Positions 1 to 5,260 of a DNA stretch of 5,397 bases are shown here, in pieces. Where the stretch lies: assembly GCA_015233285.1 (NCBI GenBank), contig JADFYA010000260.1:1-5397 (forward strand). The letters run 5' to 3'. A program made the translations under genes and the position numbers. The DNA is from Deltaproteobacteria bacterium (GTDB lineage Bacteria; Desulfobacterota; JADFXK01). The stretch's first letter is position 1. Each line of letters begins with the position of its first letter. The notes beneath the pieces were generated by a model. That model worked only from the letters and a program-made list of their open reading frames with translations. It did not search any database and had not been told where the DNA came from.

Positions 1-186
1 TAGCCTGACTCTAATCAGTTCAAAACAACGAACCGTTTCTGATGAATATAATCGTTCACCACACCTGAGGCAGACCTCAGCGCGAACCTTTACCAGAGCT
101 GTATTCACTCCTCCCCGCAGGAGTTTTTCTACCTCTTTTTCCATCAACTTATTTCCACAACTGGGGCAATTTCCAAAAGGAATCAT
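1..186 (-). CDS. YgiT-type zinc-finger protein, N-terminal part (runs off window start)
   Basis: The minus strand is open from an ATG at 186-184 to base 1, giving 62 residues with no stop. It starts MIPFGNCPSCGNK and has two CxxC pairs, Cys7/Cys10 and Cys39/Cys42 (CPSC and CLRC), followed by GERLYSSETV. Paired CxxC knuckles about 28 residues apart with a C-terminal CGE are typical of YgiT-type zinc-finger proteins, related to the zinc-binding half of the MqsA antitoxin; in this family they bind Zn and often accompany small toxins of the DUF4258 or MqsR type. The start is supported by AGGA (197-194) seven bases upstream. That SD overlaps the TAG stop of the B2 gene, and only nine bases separate the genes, so this is probably the third gene of the minus-strand operon. 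No toxin partner precedes it; one could lie beyond the window edge. The zinc-ribbon assignment is firm, the antitoxin role uncertain. Confidence 0.8.
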   Translation of the reverse strand, partial: MIPFGNCPSCGNKLMEKEVEKLLRGGVNTALVKVRAEVCLRCGERLYSSETVRCFELIRVRL

Positions 187-195
187 GATTTTTTC

Positions 196-657
196 CTAAG
201 CAAAAGTGGCCACCACCGTGTAAGACTCCATGCCGTTCCGCCCGGTCAAGATCAGGCGGCCGGAGCGCACCCAGGCATGGGCCTGCAGGTTCCGGCTTTG
301 GTCTTTGGCCAGGCCCAGGTAAAGCGTGCAGGGGATCCGGCGGCGGCGGAGCATGACTCTGGCTGCCATGGCCTGGACCAGGCATTTGCACTCCCAGGGG
401 AGATGCCGGCCCGCGGTGTCAATAGCCCTGGCAATACCCCGCAGCTCCGCTGGATTTTCTTGATCGACCTCTTCTGGAGATACGGCCATGTATCGTCCAA
501 GATGCGGGGCAATCCACCGAAAAGGCAGCACCATTATCGCCAACCGGGCCAGTCCCAGCCAAAGTGACGCCTCCAGCAGGAGGAATTGCTCTGTCCGGCT
601 CCAGACGGCGAATTTACGCACCCGCGGCAGCCACGATTTTGATAATCCCGTCGTCAT
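196..657 (-). CDS. Lasso peptide B2-type transglutaminase-like leader peptidase
   Basis: This 153-residue protein matches the lasso B2 family (Transglut_core3 fold), cysteine proteases that remove leader peptides after an RRE partner delivers the precursor. The N-terminal part (residues 14-56) has the hydrophobic, Leu-rich helices usual for B2 (TEQFLLLEASLWLG, then MVLPFRWIAPHLG). The catalytic part is PWECKCLVQAMAAR, with Cys92 the likely nucleophile, followed by LRRRRIPCTLYLGLA and AHAWV, with His127 the likely catalytic histidine. I see no Asp after His127 that could be the usual third triad residue. The ATG at 657 lies 44 bases inside the B1 gene in another frame. Its SD is weak, so translation is probably coupled to B1. 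Length is normal for a stand-alone B2 without a fused RRE. Identity is confident; the substrate is not visible here. Confidence 0.9.
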   Translation of the reverse strand: MTTGLSKSWLPRVRKFAVWSRTEQFLLLEASLWLGLARLAIMVLPFRWIAPHLGRYMAVSPEEVDQENPAELRGIARAIDTAGRHLPWECKCLVQAMAARVMLRRRRIPCTLYLGLAKDQSRNLQAHAWVRSGRLILTGRNGMESYTVVATFA

Positions 658-919
658 TTATGTCTCGCAAAAAATTCGTCACGTCATGCCGGCAAACATC
701 CTGGGTTACCTCGTACCGCTCCATCAATAGCTGGCATAAGGCCGCGACGGATATGGGCTCGGCCGTCAAACTCCAAATATCGCCGGCGATCGGATCCAGG
801 GCATAATACTTCCCGGTGTCGATATTCATCATGACCACCTCCCCGTCCATATCCGCGGCCACAATATCGTCGCTCCTGGCGATGACCGTGTCCGGACCAA
901 TATCCACATTCTGAGTCAT
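614..919 (-). CDS. PqqD-family RRE protein (lasso B1-type precursor recognition)
   Basis: A 101-residue PqqD-like protein. Family members are small winged-helix RiPP recognition elements that bind a leader peptide and present it to the maturation enzyme. The sequence shows the usual order: an N-terminal beta stretch (TVIARSDDIVAADMDGEVVM), MNIDTGKYYALDPIAGDIWSL, a helix with LCQLLMERYEV, then VTNFLRDINDDGIIKI. The GKYYALD and IW positions are the strongest family signature. The ATG at 919-917 is preceded on the minus strand by AAGGAG about seven bases upstream, a strong SD. It is the first gene of the minus-strand operon, overlaps the B2 gene by 44 bases, and stops with TAA. Pairing with B2 points to lasso-type leader processing rather than PQQ synthesis: no PqqA, PqqC or PqqE is present. 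Confidence 0.9.
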   Translation of the reverse strand: MTQNVDIGPDTVIARSDDIVAADMDGEVVMMNIDTGKYYALDPIAGDIWSLTAEPISVAALCQLLMERYEVTQDVCRHDVTNFLRDINDDGIIKIVAAAGA

Positions 920-1070
920 ATTCAGCTCCTTCCTCTGGTTATTCTTTTCTGCTTAGGCCAGGCTATCTCCTGTTGTTCCTCTGTATTACTAACGTTTGAT
1001 TTCTTGTTTTCTTGCGCATATTTTACAGTTAACGTATTAATTTTTTTCTATAGTAGACAATAGAGGTTGC

Positions 1071-1100
1071 TTCCGGTGATACTCAATGCCGAAGCCGGAA
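1071..1100. repeat. Inverted repeat TTCCGG-N18-CCGGAA
   Basis: TTCCGG at 1071-1076 and CCGGAA at 1095-1100 are exact reverse complements. An alternative pairing, GCTTCCGG with CCGAAGC, uses part of the same sequence with one bulged base. It lies inside the predicted leader of the B1-B2 mRNA, so it could be an RNA hairpin, or upstream of the exporter operon as an operator. Six base pairs with an 18-base gap could also be chance. Confidence 0.35.
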
Positions 1101-1130
1101 CACGCATGGGGAAGAGTATCCAGAAGGTTA

Positions 1131-1159
1131 TTGCATTTTCCGTTGGTTTGCAATATACC
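1131..1159 (+). promoter_or_regulatory. Possible plus-strand promoter for the exporter operon
   Basis: TTGCAT (1131-1136) and TATACC (1154-1159) are spaced 17 bases apart. The match to sigma70 consensus is moderate (3 of 6 and 4 of 6). The -10 overlaps the -10 of the opposing minus-strand promoter, so the two would compete for polymerase. A dyad TTGCA-N13-TGCAA spans 1131-1153. Another candidate, TTGATT-17-TATTTT, sits at 996-1024, so the true exporter promoter is not settled. Confidence 0.35.
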
Positions 1160-1180
1160 GCATAGCTGGAGCGTGGTCAA
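1152..1180 (-). promoter_or_regulatory. Sigma70-like promoter for the B1-B2-YgiT operon
   Basis: Read on the minus strand, TTGACC (1180-1175) is followed after exactly 17 bases by TATATT (1157-1152), each 5 of 6 to consensus. Transcription would start near 1145 and run towards the PqqD-like gene, leaving a 5' leader of about 225 bases. It is the best minus-strand promoter in the gap. Confidence 0.7.
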
Positions 1181-1244
1181 CTCGTTTGGTAAGTCAGCCT
1201 GAAGAATAGGTCAGAGGATTAATGCTACTTAAGGATCTGTGTGG

Positions 1245-1349
1245 ATGAAGGCAAACAGAACCATTTCCGGGCATCTGCGTAAGTTTTTCGCCCTGCTGCC
1301 ATTCCTTTTCCGCGCCGTCGGGCTGGTCTGGGTCTCCGCCCGGAGGTAG
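1245..1349 (+). CDS. 34-codon ORF ending in amber, in frame with the ABC exporter (probable separated N-terminus)
   Basis: ATG at 1245 has AAGGA (1231-1235) nine bases upstream and is followed by 34 sense codons to TAG at 1347-1349. The peptide starts MKANRTISGHLRKFFALLPF and continues LFRAVGLVWVSARR. It is in the same frame as the exporter: after TAG comes one ACT codon and then the exporter ATG at 1353. The basic, aromatic run ending VGLVWVSARR resembles the cytoplasmic elbow region that normally precedes TM1 in this type of ABC exporter. Joined across the stop, the protein would be about 609 residues, near the usual 600. So I read it as the original N-terminus cut off by an amber codon rather than an independent gene. 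The stop differs from TGG (Trp) or CAG (Gln) by one base. A stand-alone small peptide remains possible. Confidence 0.6.
   Translation: MKANRTISGHLRKFFALLPFLFRAVGLVWVSARR
1342..1346 (+). promoter_or_regulatory. Strong SD (GGAGG) for the exporter start at 1353
   Basis: GGAGG lies six bases before ATG 1353 and directly abuts the amber codon of the upstream in-frame ORF. Ribosomes ending at TAG 1347 could reinitiate here, which would rescue translation of the exporter without its first 36 codons. It may also be coincidence, since these bases encode Arg-Arg. Confidence 0.6.
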
Positions 1350-1352
1350 ACT

Positions 1353-3074
1353 ATGGCCTGGGGCGGGCTGCTGCTGGTTCAGGGCCTGTTGCCGGCGATG
1401 GTGGTTTACTTGACCAGGATGATCATTGACCAACTAAGTGCAGCTCTCCACAAAGGGGGCGGTTGGACCGTCATGCAGCCGGCCTTAATCCCGGCCGCGG
1501 TGATGGCCGTGATCCTCCTGGTCAGCGAAATACTCCGGAGCCTGACCCAGTGGGTTCGGGCCACCCAGGCCGAATTGGTCCAAGATCACATCAGCGGGCT
1601 GATTCACGCCCAGGCCTTGTCCCTTGATCTGGCCTTCTACGAGACGGCCGGATACTATGACCGGCTTCACCGGGCCAGGGTGGACGCGATTAACCGCCCC
1701 GTATTGTTGCTGGAGAATCTGGGCAGCCTGGCCCAAAACGGGATTACCTTGCTGGCCATGGCGGCCGTGTTGATTTCCTACTCCGCCTGGGTGCCGCTGG
1801 TTCTGGTTATCAGCACCTTACCCGCCTTGGCCGTGGTGGCCCGCTATGCCGTCCGGTTCAATGATTGGCGGATCCGCAATACGGCAGATGAGCGCCGGGT
1901 CCGGTACTACGATCTGCTCATGACCATGCGGGATGCCGCGGCCGAGCTTCGTCTCTTTGATTTAGGGGGCTATTTTACGGGCAGCTTCAAAACTCTCCGC
2001 CAGAGGCTCCGGACCGAGCGGCTGGCCCTGACCCGGGATCAGATGGTGTCGGAATTCTGGGCCGGATCTGCCTCCCTGCTCATGATGGCCGCGGCCATGA
2101 TGTGGAAGTTCCGCCGGGCCGCCGCGGGATTGGCCGGCTTAGGCGATATTGTTTTATTTTATCAGGTCTTCCAGCAGGGCCAGGGCCTGATGCGGACACT
2201 GCTGGGAAGCGTCGCCGATATATACCGTAACATTTTATTTTTAGAAGATTTATTTGAATTCCTATCCCTGCGGGCACAGGTGCTGGAGCCTGATCCCCCG
2301 ACCACTCTGCCGTCTAAGTTTCAGGGGACCATCCGGTTTGAACAAGTCTCCTTCCGTTATCCAGAGTCTAACCATCCGGCTTTGGACAATTTTTCCTTAG
2401 AAATTCCCATCGGAGGCATTGTGGCCCTGGTGGGCGATAACGGCGCGGGCAAAAGCACGCTGATCAAGCTCCTGTGCCGCTTTTATGATCCGGATGCCGG
2501 CCGCATCACCGTCGGCGGGATCGACTTGAGAGAGGTGCCACCCGCCGACCTGTGGCGCCACATCACAGTCCTATTTCAAGAGCCGATGCACTACCACGCC
2601 TCCGCGGAACTAAATATCGCTTTGGGCGACCTGGCCGCGGCTTCCATCCCAGGCCGGATCGAGACGGCGGCCAGGGCCTCAGGGGCCCATAAACCCATCT
2701 CCCGGCTGCCCCAGGGCTACGAGACGGTCCTGAGCAAGTGGTTTGGCGGGGCGGAGTTGAGCGTGGGCGAGTGGCAGCGGCTGGCTTTGGCCCGGGCATT
2801 CCTACGGCAGGCGCCCATCGTGATCCTGGATGAGCCGACCAGTGCTATGGATTCCTGGGCGGAAGCCGACTGGCTGGCCCGTTTCCGGTCCCTGGTGGCC
2901 GGACGGACGGCCGTCATTATCACCCATCGCTTCACCACGGCCATGCAGGCTGATATCATCCATGTCATGGAAGCCGGGCGCATCATCGAAACGGGGACCC
3001 ATGCGGAATTGGCGGCCGAAGACGGACGATACGGGCAGTCGTGGGCGGAACAGATGAGAGGAGTCCAAAAATGA
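1353..3074 (+). CDS. ABC exporter, fused membrane and ATPase domains (lasso D-like)
   Basis: A 573-residue half-transporter of the ABC exporter type, expected to form a dimer in the inner membrane and export a peptide or related product using ATP. Membrane segments fall near residues 2-20, 43-61, 131-145, 147-165, 233-250 and 257-277. The ATPase domain runs from about 327 to the end: Walker A GDNGAGKST (361-369, Lys367), Q-loop Gln409 in LFQE, signature LSVGEWQ (469-475, in place of LSGGQ), Walker B VILDE with Asp493 and Glu494, and the H-loop His525 in ITHRF. All ATP-handling residues are present, so the enzyme looks active. ATG 1353 has an excellent SD, but homologs usually carry 30 or more extra residues before TM1, and an in-frame ORF upstream supplies exactly such a segment, separated by amber TAG 1347. 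Its TGA overlaps the ATG of the next gene. Position opposite B1-B2 suggests that it exports their product; a glycan or lipid substrate cannot be excluded. Confidence 0.9.
   Translation: MAWGGLLLVQGLLPAMVVYLTRMIIDQLSAALHKGGGWTVMQPALIPAAVMAVILLVSEILRSLTQWVRATQAELVQDHISGLIHAQALSLDLAFYETAGYYDRLHRARVDAINRPVLLLENLGSLAQNGITLLAMAAVLISYSAWVPLVLVISTLPALAVVARYAVRFNDWRIRNTADERRVRYYDLLMTMRDAAAELRLFDLGGYFTGSFKTLRQRLRTERLALTRDQMVSEFWAGSASLLMMAAAMMWKFRRAAAGLAGLGDIVLFYQVFQQGQGLMRTLLGSVADIYRNILFLEDLFEFLSLRAQVLEPDPPTTLPSKFQGTIRFEQVSFRYPESNHPALDNFSLEIPIGGIVALVGDNGAGKSTLIKLLCRFYDPDAGRITVGGIDLREVPPADLWRHITVLFQEPMHYHASAELNIALGDLAAASIPGRIETAARASGAHKPISRLPQGYETVLSKWFGGAELSVGEWQRLALARAFLRQAPIVILDEPTSAMDSWAEADWLARFRSLVAGRTAVIITHRFTTAMQADIIHVMEAGRIIETGTHAELAAEDGRYGQSWAEQMRGVQK
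3057..3063 (+). promoter_or_regulatory. SD that decides the nucleotidyltransferase start
   Basis: AGAGGAG lies seven bases before ATG 3071, within the last codons of the exporter gene. It favours ATG 3071 over the in-frame GTG at 3041, which has no SD and would give a long overlap. Confidence 0.8.
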
Positions 3075-4324
3075 TCAACGAGTCGCTTGACCGAGCCTTA
3101 TCCCGTTGGGGCGTGGAACTGCATTTTCTGTTGGCCTGTTGCCGGTTTTCGCCGTCAGATAGGGAAATCGAGACCATTAGAGACCTCAGCCGGGAGGTGG
3201 TTGATTGGGAACGATTCCTGGCCCTGGTCAGGCGCCATCGGGTTCATCCGGTGGTTTATCGAAACGTGTACAGGTATACTAGAGAATACGTTCCGGAACC
3301 GGTGGTTCAGACACTCAAAGCTCGTTTTCAAGAGAACCTGCTGGCTACCTTAAGGTTAAGCGCGGAACTGACCAGAGTCAGCCAGTTGCTTGAGAAAAGC
3401 GGCATTCCGGCGCTGTGCCTAAAGGGGCCCGTATTGTCTTTTCGGCTATTCGGCGATGTGGCCTGGCGGCATTATGGCGATGTGGATATTTTGATTGGTT
3501 TTGCTGAGCTGAATCAGGCCGATCAGATTCTTATGGCCGCCGGCTACCGGCAGGTGTCTCCGGGCTTTGATCTGGCAAAATTTACGCCCCGGGCCAGAAA
3601 CCACGTCAGAATTAACAACAAACACTTAGAGTACAAACATCAAAAGCTTGGTACGATGATCGAGCTTCATTGGAATCCATTCCGGAATATGGCGCCAAGC
3701 TTGATGGCGGAAAACACCCGGAGATTTTTCGACGCATGTGTCTTCATCCCCGTCGGCGGCGTCCCGATTCGATCCTTAACCGACGAGGAAATGATGCTTC
3801 ATCTATGTGAGCATGGGGCCGAACATGCCTGGTTCAGGCTGAAATGGCTGTGGGATATTTCGGAGCTTGTCGGCCGCCTGGAAGGAATCAATTGGAAAAC
3901 CTTGATGGACACTGCCGCGGCTCGCGATCTATCACGGAGCGTGACTATGAGTTTATGGCTGGCTCACCGTCTCTTCGGTTCCTGCATGCCCCAGCCGGTG
4001 GCCTCGACATTCAAACGGGATCCCTTCTTGCCGGAACTGATGGATTTTTTCATCCAGGCCATGGATAAACCGGAAGCGGCATTTACTGTAAGAGGCTCCT
4101 GGAACGAGGTCTGGTTGACTTTTAACAGGATGCGGCTAAAGCGGAATCCTCAAAGCAAGTGGGCCTTATTTAAGGGGTTATGGTTTCAGATCCGTGACTT
4201 TAGGGACTTCTCTTTGCCGGACGGACTCTTTCCCATCTATCCCCTGCTACGTCCTTTTTTATGGTTCAAACGGTACCATCTTTCGCGGAATGTCAGTCAC
4301 AAGACAAAGGACGTCAGACGATGA
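3071..4324 (+). CDS. Nucleotidyltransferase-family protein (PF14907, NTP_transf_5 type)
   Basis: A 417-residue protein of the uncharacterised nucleotidyltransferase family often found beside lasso-type B1/B2 genes and polysaccharide genes. Key parts: LCLKGPVLS (115-123), then AWRHYGDVDILIG, where Asp137 and Asp139 form the GDxD metal site of the Pol-beta-like fold; AAGYRQV (156-162); and MIELHWN, where Glu198 is the likely third acidic ligand. Later, CEHGAEHAWFRLKWLWDI is a family-typical His/Trp-rich helix. No signal peptide or membrane segment is evident, so it should act in the cytoplasm. By fold it would transfer a nucleotide, or a phosphorylated group from one, to an acceptor; the acceptor is unknown. 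It starts in an ATGA overlap with the exporter stop and is translationally coupled. In this context it may modify the peptide made by B1/B2 or act with the following glycosyltransferase. The family call is confident, the reaction is not. Confidence 0.85.
   Translation: MINESLDRALSRWGVELHFLLACCRFSPSDREIETIRDLSREVVDWERFLALVRRHRVHPVVYRNVYRYTREYVPEPVVQTLKARFQENLLATLRLSAELTRVSQLLEKSGIPALCLKGPVLSFRLFGDVAWRHYGDVDILIGFAELNQADQILMAAGYRQVSPGFDLAKFTPRARNHVRINNKHLEYKHQKLGTMIELHWNPFRNMAPSLMAENTRRFFDACVFIPVGGVPIRSLTDEEMMLHLCEHGAEHAWFRLKWLWDISELVGRLEGINWKTLMDTAAARDLSRSVTMSLWLAHRLFGSCMPQPVASTFKRDPFLPELMDFFIQAMDKPEAAFTVRGSWNEVWLTFNRMRLKRNPQSKWALFKGLWFQIRDFRDFSLPDGLFPIYPLLRPFLWFKRYHLSRNVSHKTKDVRR
4306..4311 (+). 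promoter_or_regulatory. SD that decides the glycosyltransferase start
   Basis: AAAGGA lies nine bases before ATG 4321. It supports that start over the in-frame ATG at 4261, which would add 20 unrelated residues and overlap the previous gene by 64 bases. Confidence 0.75.
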
Positions 4325-5082
4325 AGGCTTCCAGGGTGAACCTTTTTGATATCGATGTGGACGCCCTTACGATGAATTCATTGCTGGATCGCATTGAAGA
4401 GATGATCCATGCTCCAGGTTGTGCGGCAGCCTATTATGTCAATGCTCATTCCGTCCGATTAGCAGCCTCCGATCCAATCGTTAGTCAAACCCTGCGGCGG
4501 AGTGACATTGTTTATGCAGATGGCGCCTCCATTCTTCTGGCCGCCCGTTTGTTGGGGGCTTCTCTTCCGGAAAAGCTCACGACGACTGATGTCTGGATCG
4601 AAGCCTGCCGATTTGCCGAAAGGAAGGGATACAGTTTTTTCCTGCTGGGCGGCGAACCGGGGCTGGCCGAACTGGCCAAACAAAAGACTCTGGAAAAATA
4701 CCCCGGCCTGAATATCGTCGGGACACATCACGGCTACTTCGGCTCCCAGGATGACCAGGTCATTACATCCATCAACGCGGCGCACCCCGATATCCTTTGG
4801 GTCGGCATGGGAGATCCGCTCCAGTTGCTGTGGGCCGAAAGTGTTCGCAAACGGCTTGATGCCGGCATAGTCATTACGTGTGGCGGGCTCTTCAAGTTCG
4901 TCTCGGGTGTTGTCAGACGGGCTCCGGACTTCATCCACCGAAACGGCTTTGAGTGGGTCTACAGAATAGCGCAGGAACCATTCTTGTGGCGACGCTACGC
5001 CGTGGATCTCCCGCGGCTCGTTCTGCGCATACTGGCGGTGAAAGCACTGGGAAAAAAATCGGAAAATTGTTCAAAGCAATAA
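4321..5082 (+). CDS. WecG/TagA/CpsF family glycosyltransferase (GT26)
   Basis: A 253-residue enzyme of the GT26 family, which moves a sugar such as N-acetylmannosamine(uronate) from a UDP donor to a lipid-linked sugar at the inner face of the membrane in synthesis of surface glycans. Motifs in order: YYVNAHSVRLA (38-48), VYADGASILLAARLLG with Asp67 as the likely catalytic base, YSFFLLGGEPGLAE (104-117), GTHHGYF (134-140), PDILWVGMGDPLQ (156-168), and CGGLFKFVSG with RRAPDFIHRNGFEWVYRI (187-216). The C-terminal basic, hydrophobic tail (FLWRRYAVDLPRLVLRIL) fits the membrane-contact region of the family. The usual GxPxQE motif reads GDPLQL here, with Leu replacing Glu. ATG 4321 overlaps the nucleotidyltransferase TGA (ATGA), so the two are coupled. 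It is the last gene of the plus operon. Donor and acceptor sugars cannot be told from sequence. Confidence 0.93.
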   Translation: MKASRVNLFDIDVDALTMNSLLDRIEEMIHAPGCAAAYYVNAHSVRLAASDPIVSQTLRRSDIVYADGASILLAARLLGASLPEKLTTTDVWIEACRFAERKGYSFFLLGGEPGLAELAKQKTLEKYPGLNIVGTHHGYFGSQDDQVITSINAAHPDILWVGMGDPLQLLWAESVRKRLDAGIVITCGGLFKFVSGVVRRAPDFIHRNGFEWVYRIAQEPFLWRRYAVDLPRLVLRILAVKALGKKSENCSKQ

Positions 5083-5111
5083 TTAGAATTGCTGAGATGT
5101 TCCAAAAGAAA

Positions 5112-5140
5112 TTGACCCGCCAGGCGATACGATGTATAAT
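5112..5140 (+). promoter_or_regulatory. Near-consensus sigma70 promoter for the universal stress protein gene
   Basis: TTGACC (5112-5117), a 17-base spacer and TATAAT (5135-5140) form one of the best promoters in the window. Transcription would start near 5147, giving a leader of about 114 bases before ATG 5261. This separates the stress gene from the glycosyltransferase operon. Confidence 0.85.
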
Positions 5141-5178
5141 AAAAAAATTAGTCTTAAAGGCTGAGGCCCTTTGTATTT

Positions 5179-5227
5179 GGCCGGGTATGACGTGATTTTT
5201 TTAACTAAATATTGAATTAACCCGGCC
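5179..5227 (+). promoter_or_regulatory. Leader hairpin: 8-bp inverted repeat GGCCGGGT / ACCCGGCC
   Basis: GGCCGGGT (5179-5186) and ACCCGGCC (5220-5227) are perfect complements flanking a 33-base AT-rich loop that includes seven T (5196-5202). GGCC at 5165-5168 could also pair with either arm, so alternative folds are possible. It sits in the predicted 5' leader of the stress protein mRNA. I do not recognise it as a named riboswitch; it may be a cis-regulatory RNA or a stabilising stem. Confidence 0.55.
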
Positions 5228-5228
5228 C

Positions 5229-5248
5229 TCCGGTCAAGGCGACCAGGA
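5229..5248 (+). promoter_or_regulatory. Second leader hairpin before the stress protein gene
   Basis: TCCGGTC (5229-5235) pairs with GACC (5241-5244) and GGA (5246-5248), leaving the loop AAGGC and one bulged A (5245). It starts two bases after the larger stem and ends just before the SD AGGA (5252-5255), so it could influence ribosome access. Confidence 0.45.
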
Positions 5249-5260
5249 CTTAGGACGGAC

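Larger units (their letters stand above)
920..1244. other. Divergent intergenic region, AT-rich, no convincing gene
   Basis: This 325-base gap separates the minus-strand B1-B2 operon from the plus-strand exporter operon. It holds a good minus-strand promoter near 1152-1180, a weaker plus-strand one near 1131-1159, and an inverted repeat at 1071-1100. Short ORFs exist, including a plus-strand 38-codon ORF at 1086-1202 and minus-strand ORFs of about 18 and 19 codons, but none has a good SD or lasso-precursor features. If the minus promoter is used, the B1 mRNA would carry a leader of roughly 225 bases, long enough to hold a regulatory element or a missed small gene. An 8-base repeat, TTCCTCTG, occurs at 930-937 and 976-983. 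Confidence 0.7.

Noticed and set aside
963..1107. Minus-strand short ORFs (963-1019 and 1048-1107) as B1/B2 precursor genes
   Set aside because: They encode only 18 and 19 residues, lack SDs and show no leader or core features.
1222..1248. Eight-codon ORF overlapping ATG 1245 (ATGA)
   Set aside because: Its only SD-like sequence is three bases from the ATG, too close. It could be a tiny leader ORF, but nothing else supports it.
1245..1349. 34-codon ORF as a lasso precursor peptide
   Set aside because: It is hydrophobic and basic, has no YxxP leader motif or acidic ring residue, and is in frame with the exporter.
1194..1433. Minus-strand 79-codon ORF antisense to the exporter start
   Set aside because: The composition (Gln, Pro and His rich) is typical of the antisense frame of a GC-rich gene, with no recognisable domain and no SD-driven start.
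3041..3073. GTG start at 3041 for the nucleotidyltransferase
   Set aside because: It would add ten residues with no SD and overlap the exporter by 34 bases. ATG 3071 has AGAGGAG seven bases upstream and a classic ATGA overlap.
4261..4320. ATG 4261 as start of the glycosyltransferase
   Set aside because: The extra 20 residues come from another frame of the upstream gene. ATG 4321 has a good SD and places the family N-terminus correctly.
4459..4938. 159-codon ORF antisense to the glycosyltransferase
   Set aside because: It lies fully inside a clearly conserved gene on the other strand, and its sequence shows no domain.
5075..5093. AGCAAT/ATTGCT stem at the glycosyltransferase stop as a terminator
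   Set aside because: The stem is six weak pairs with no following T tract. No convincing terminator was seen between this gene and the 5112 promoter.
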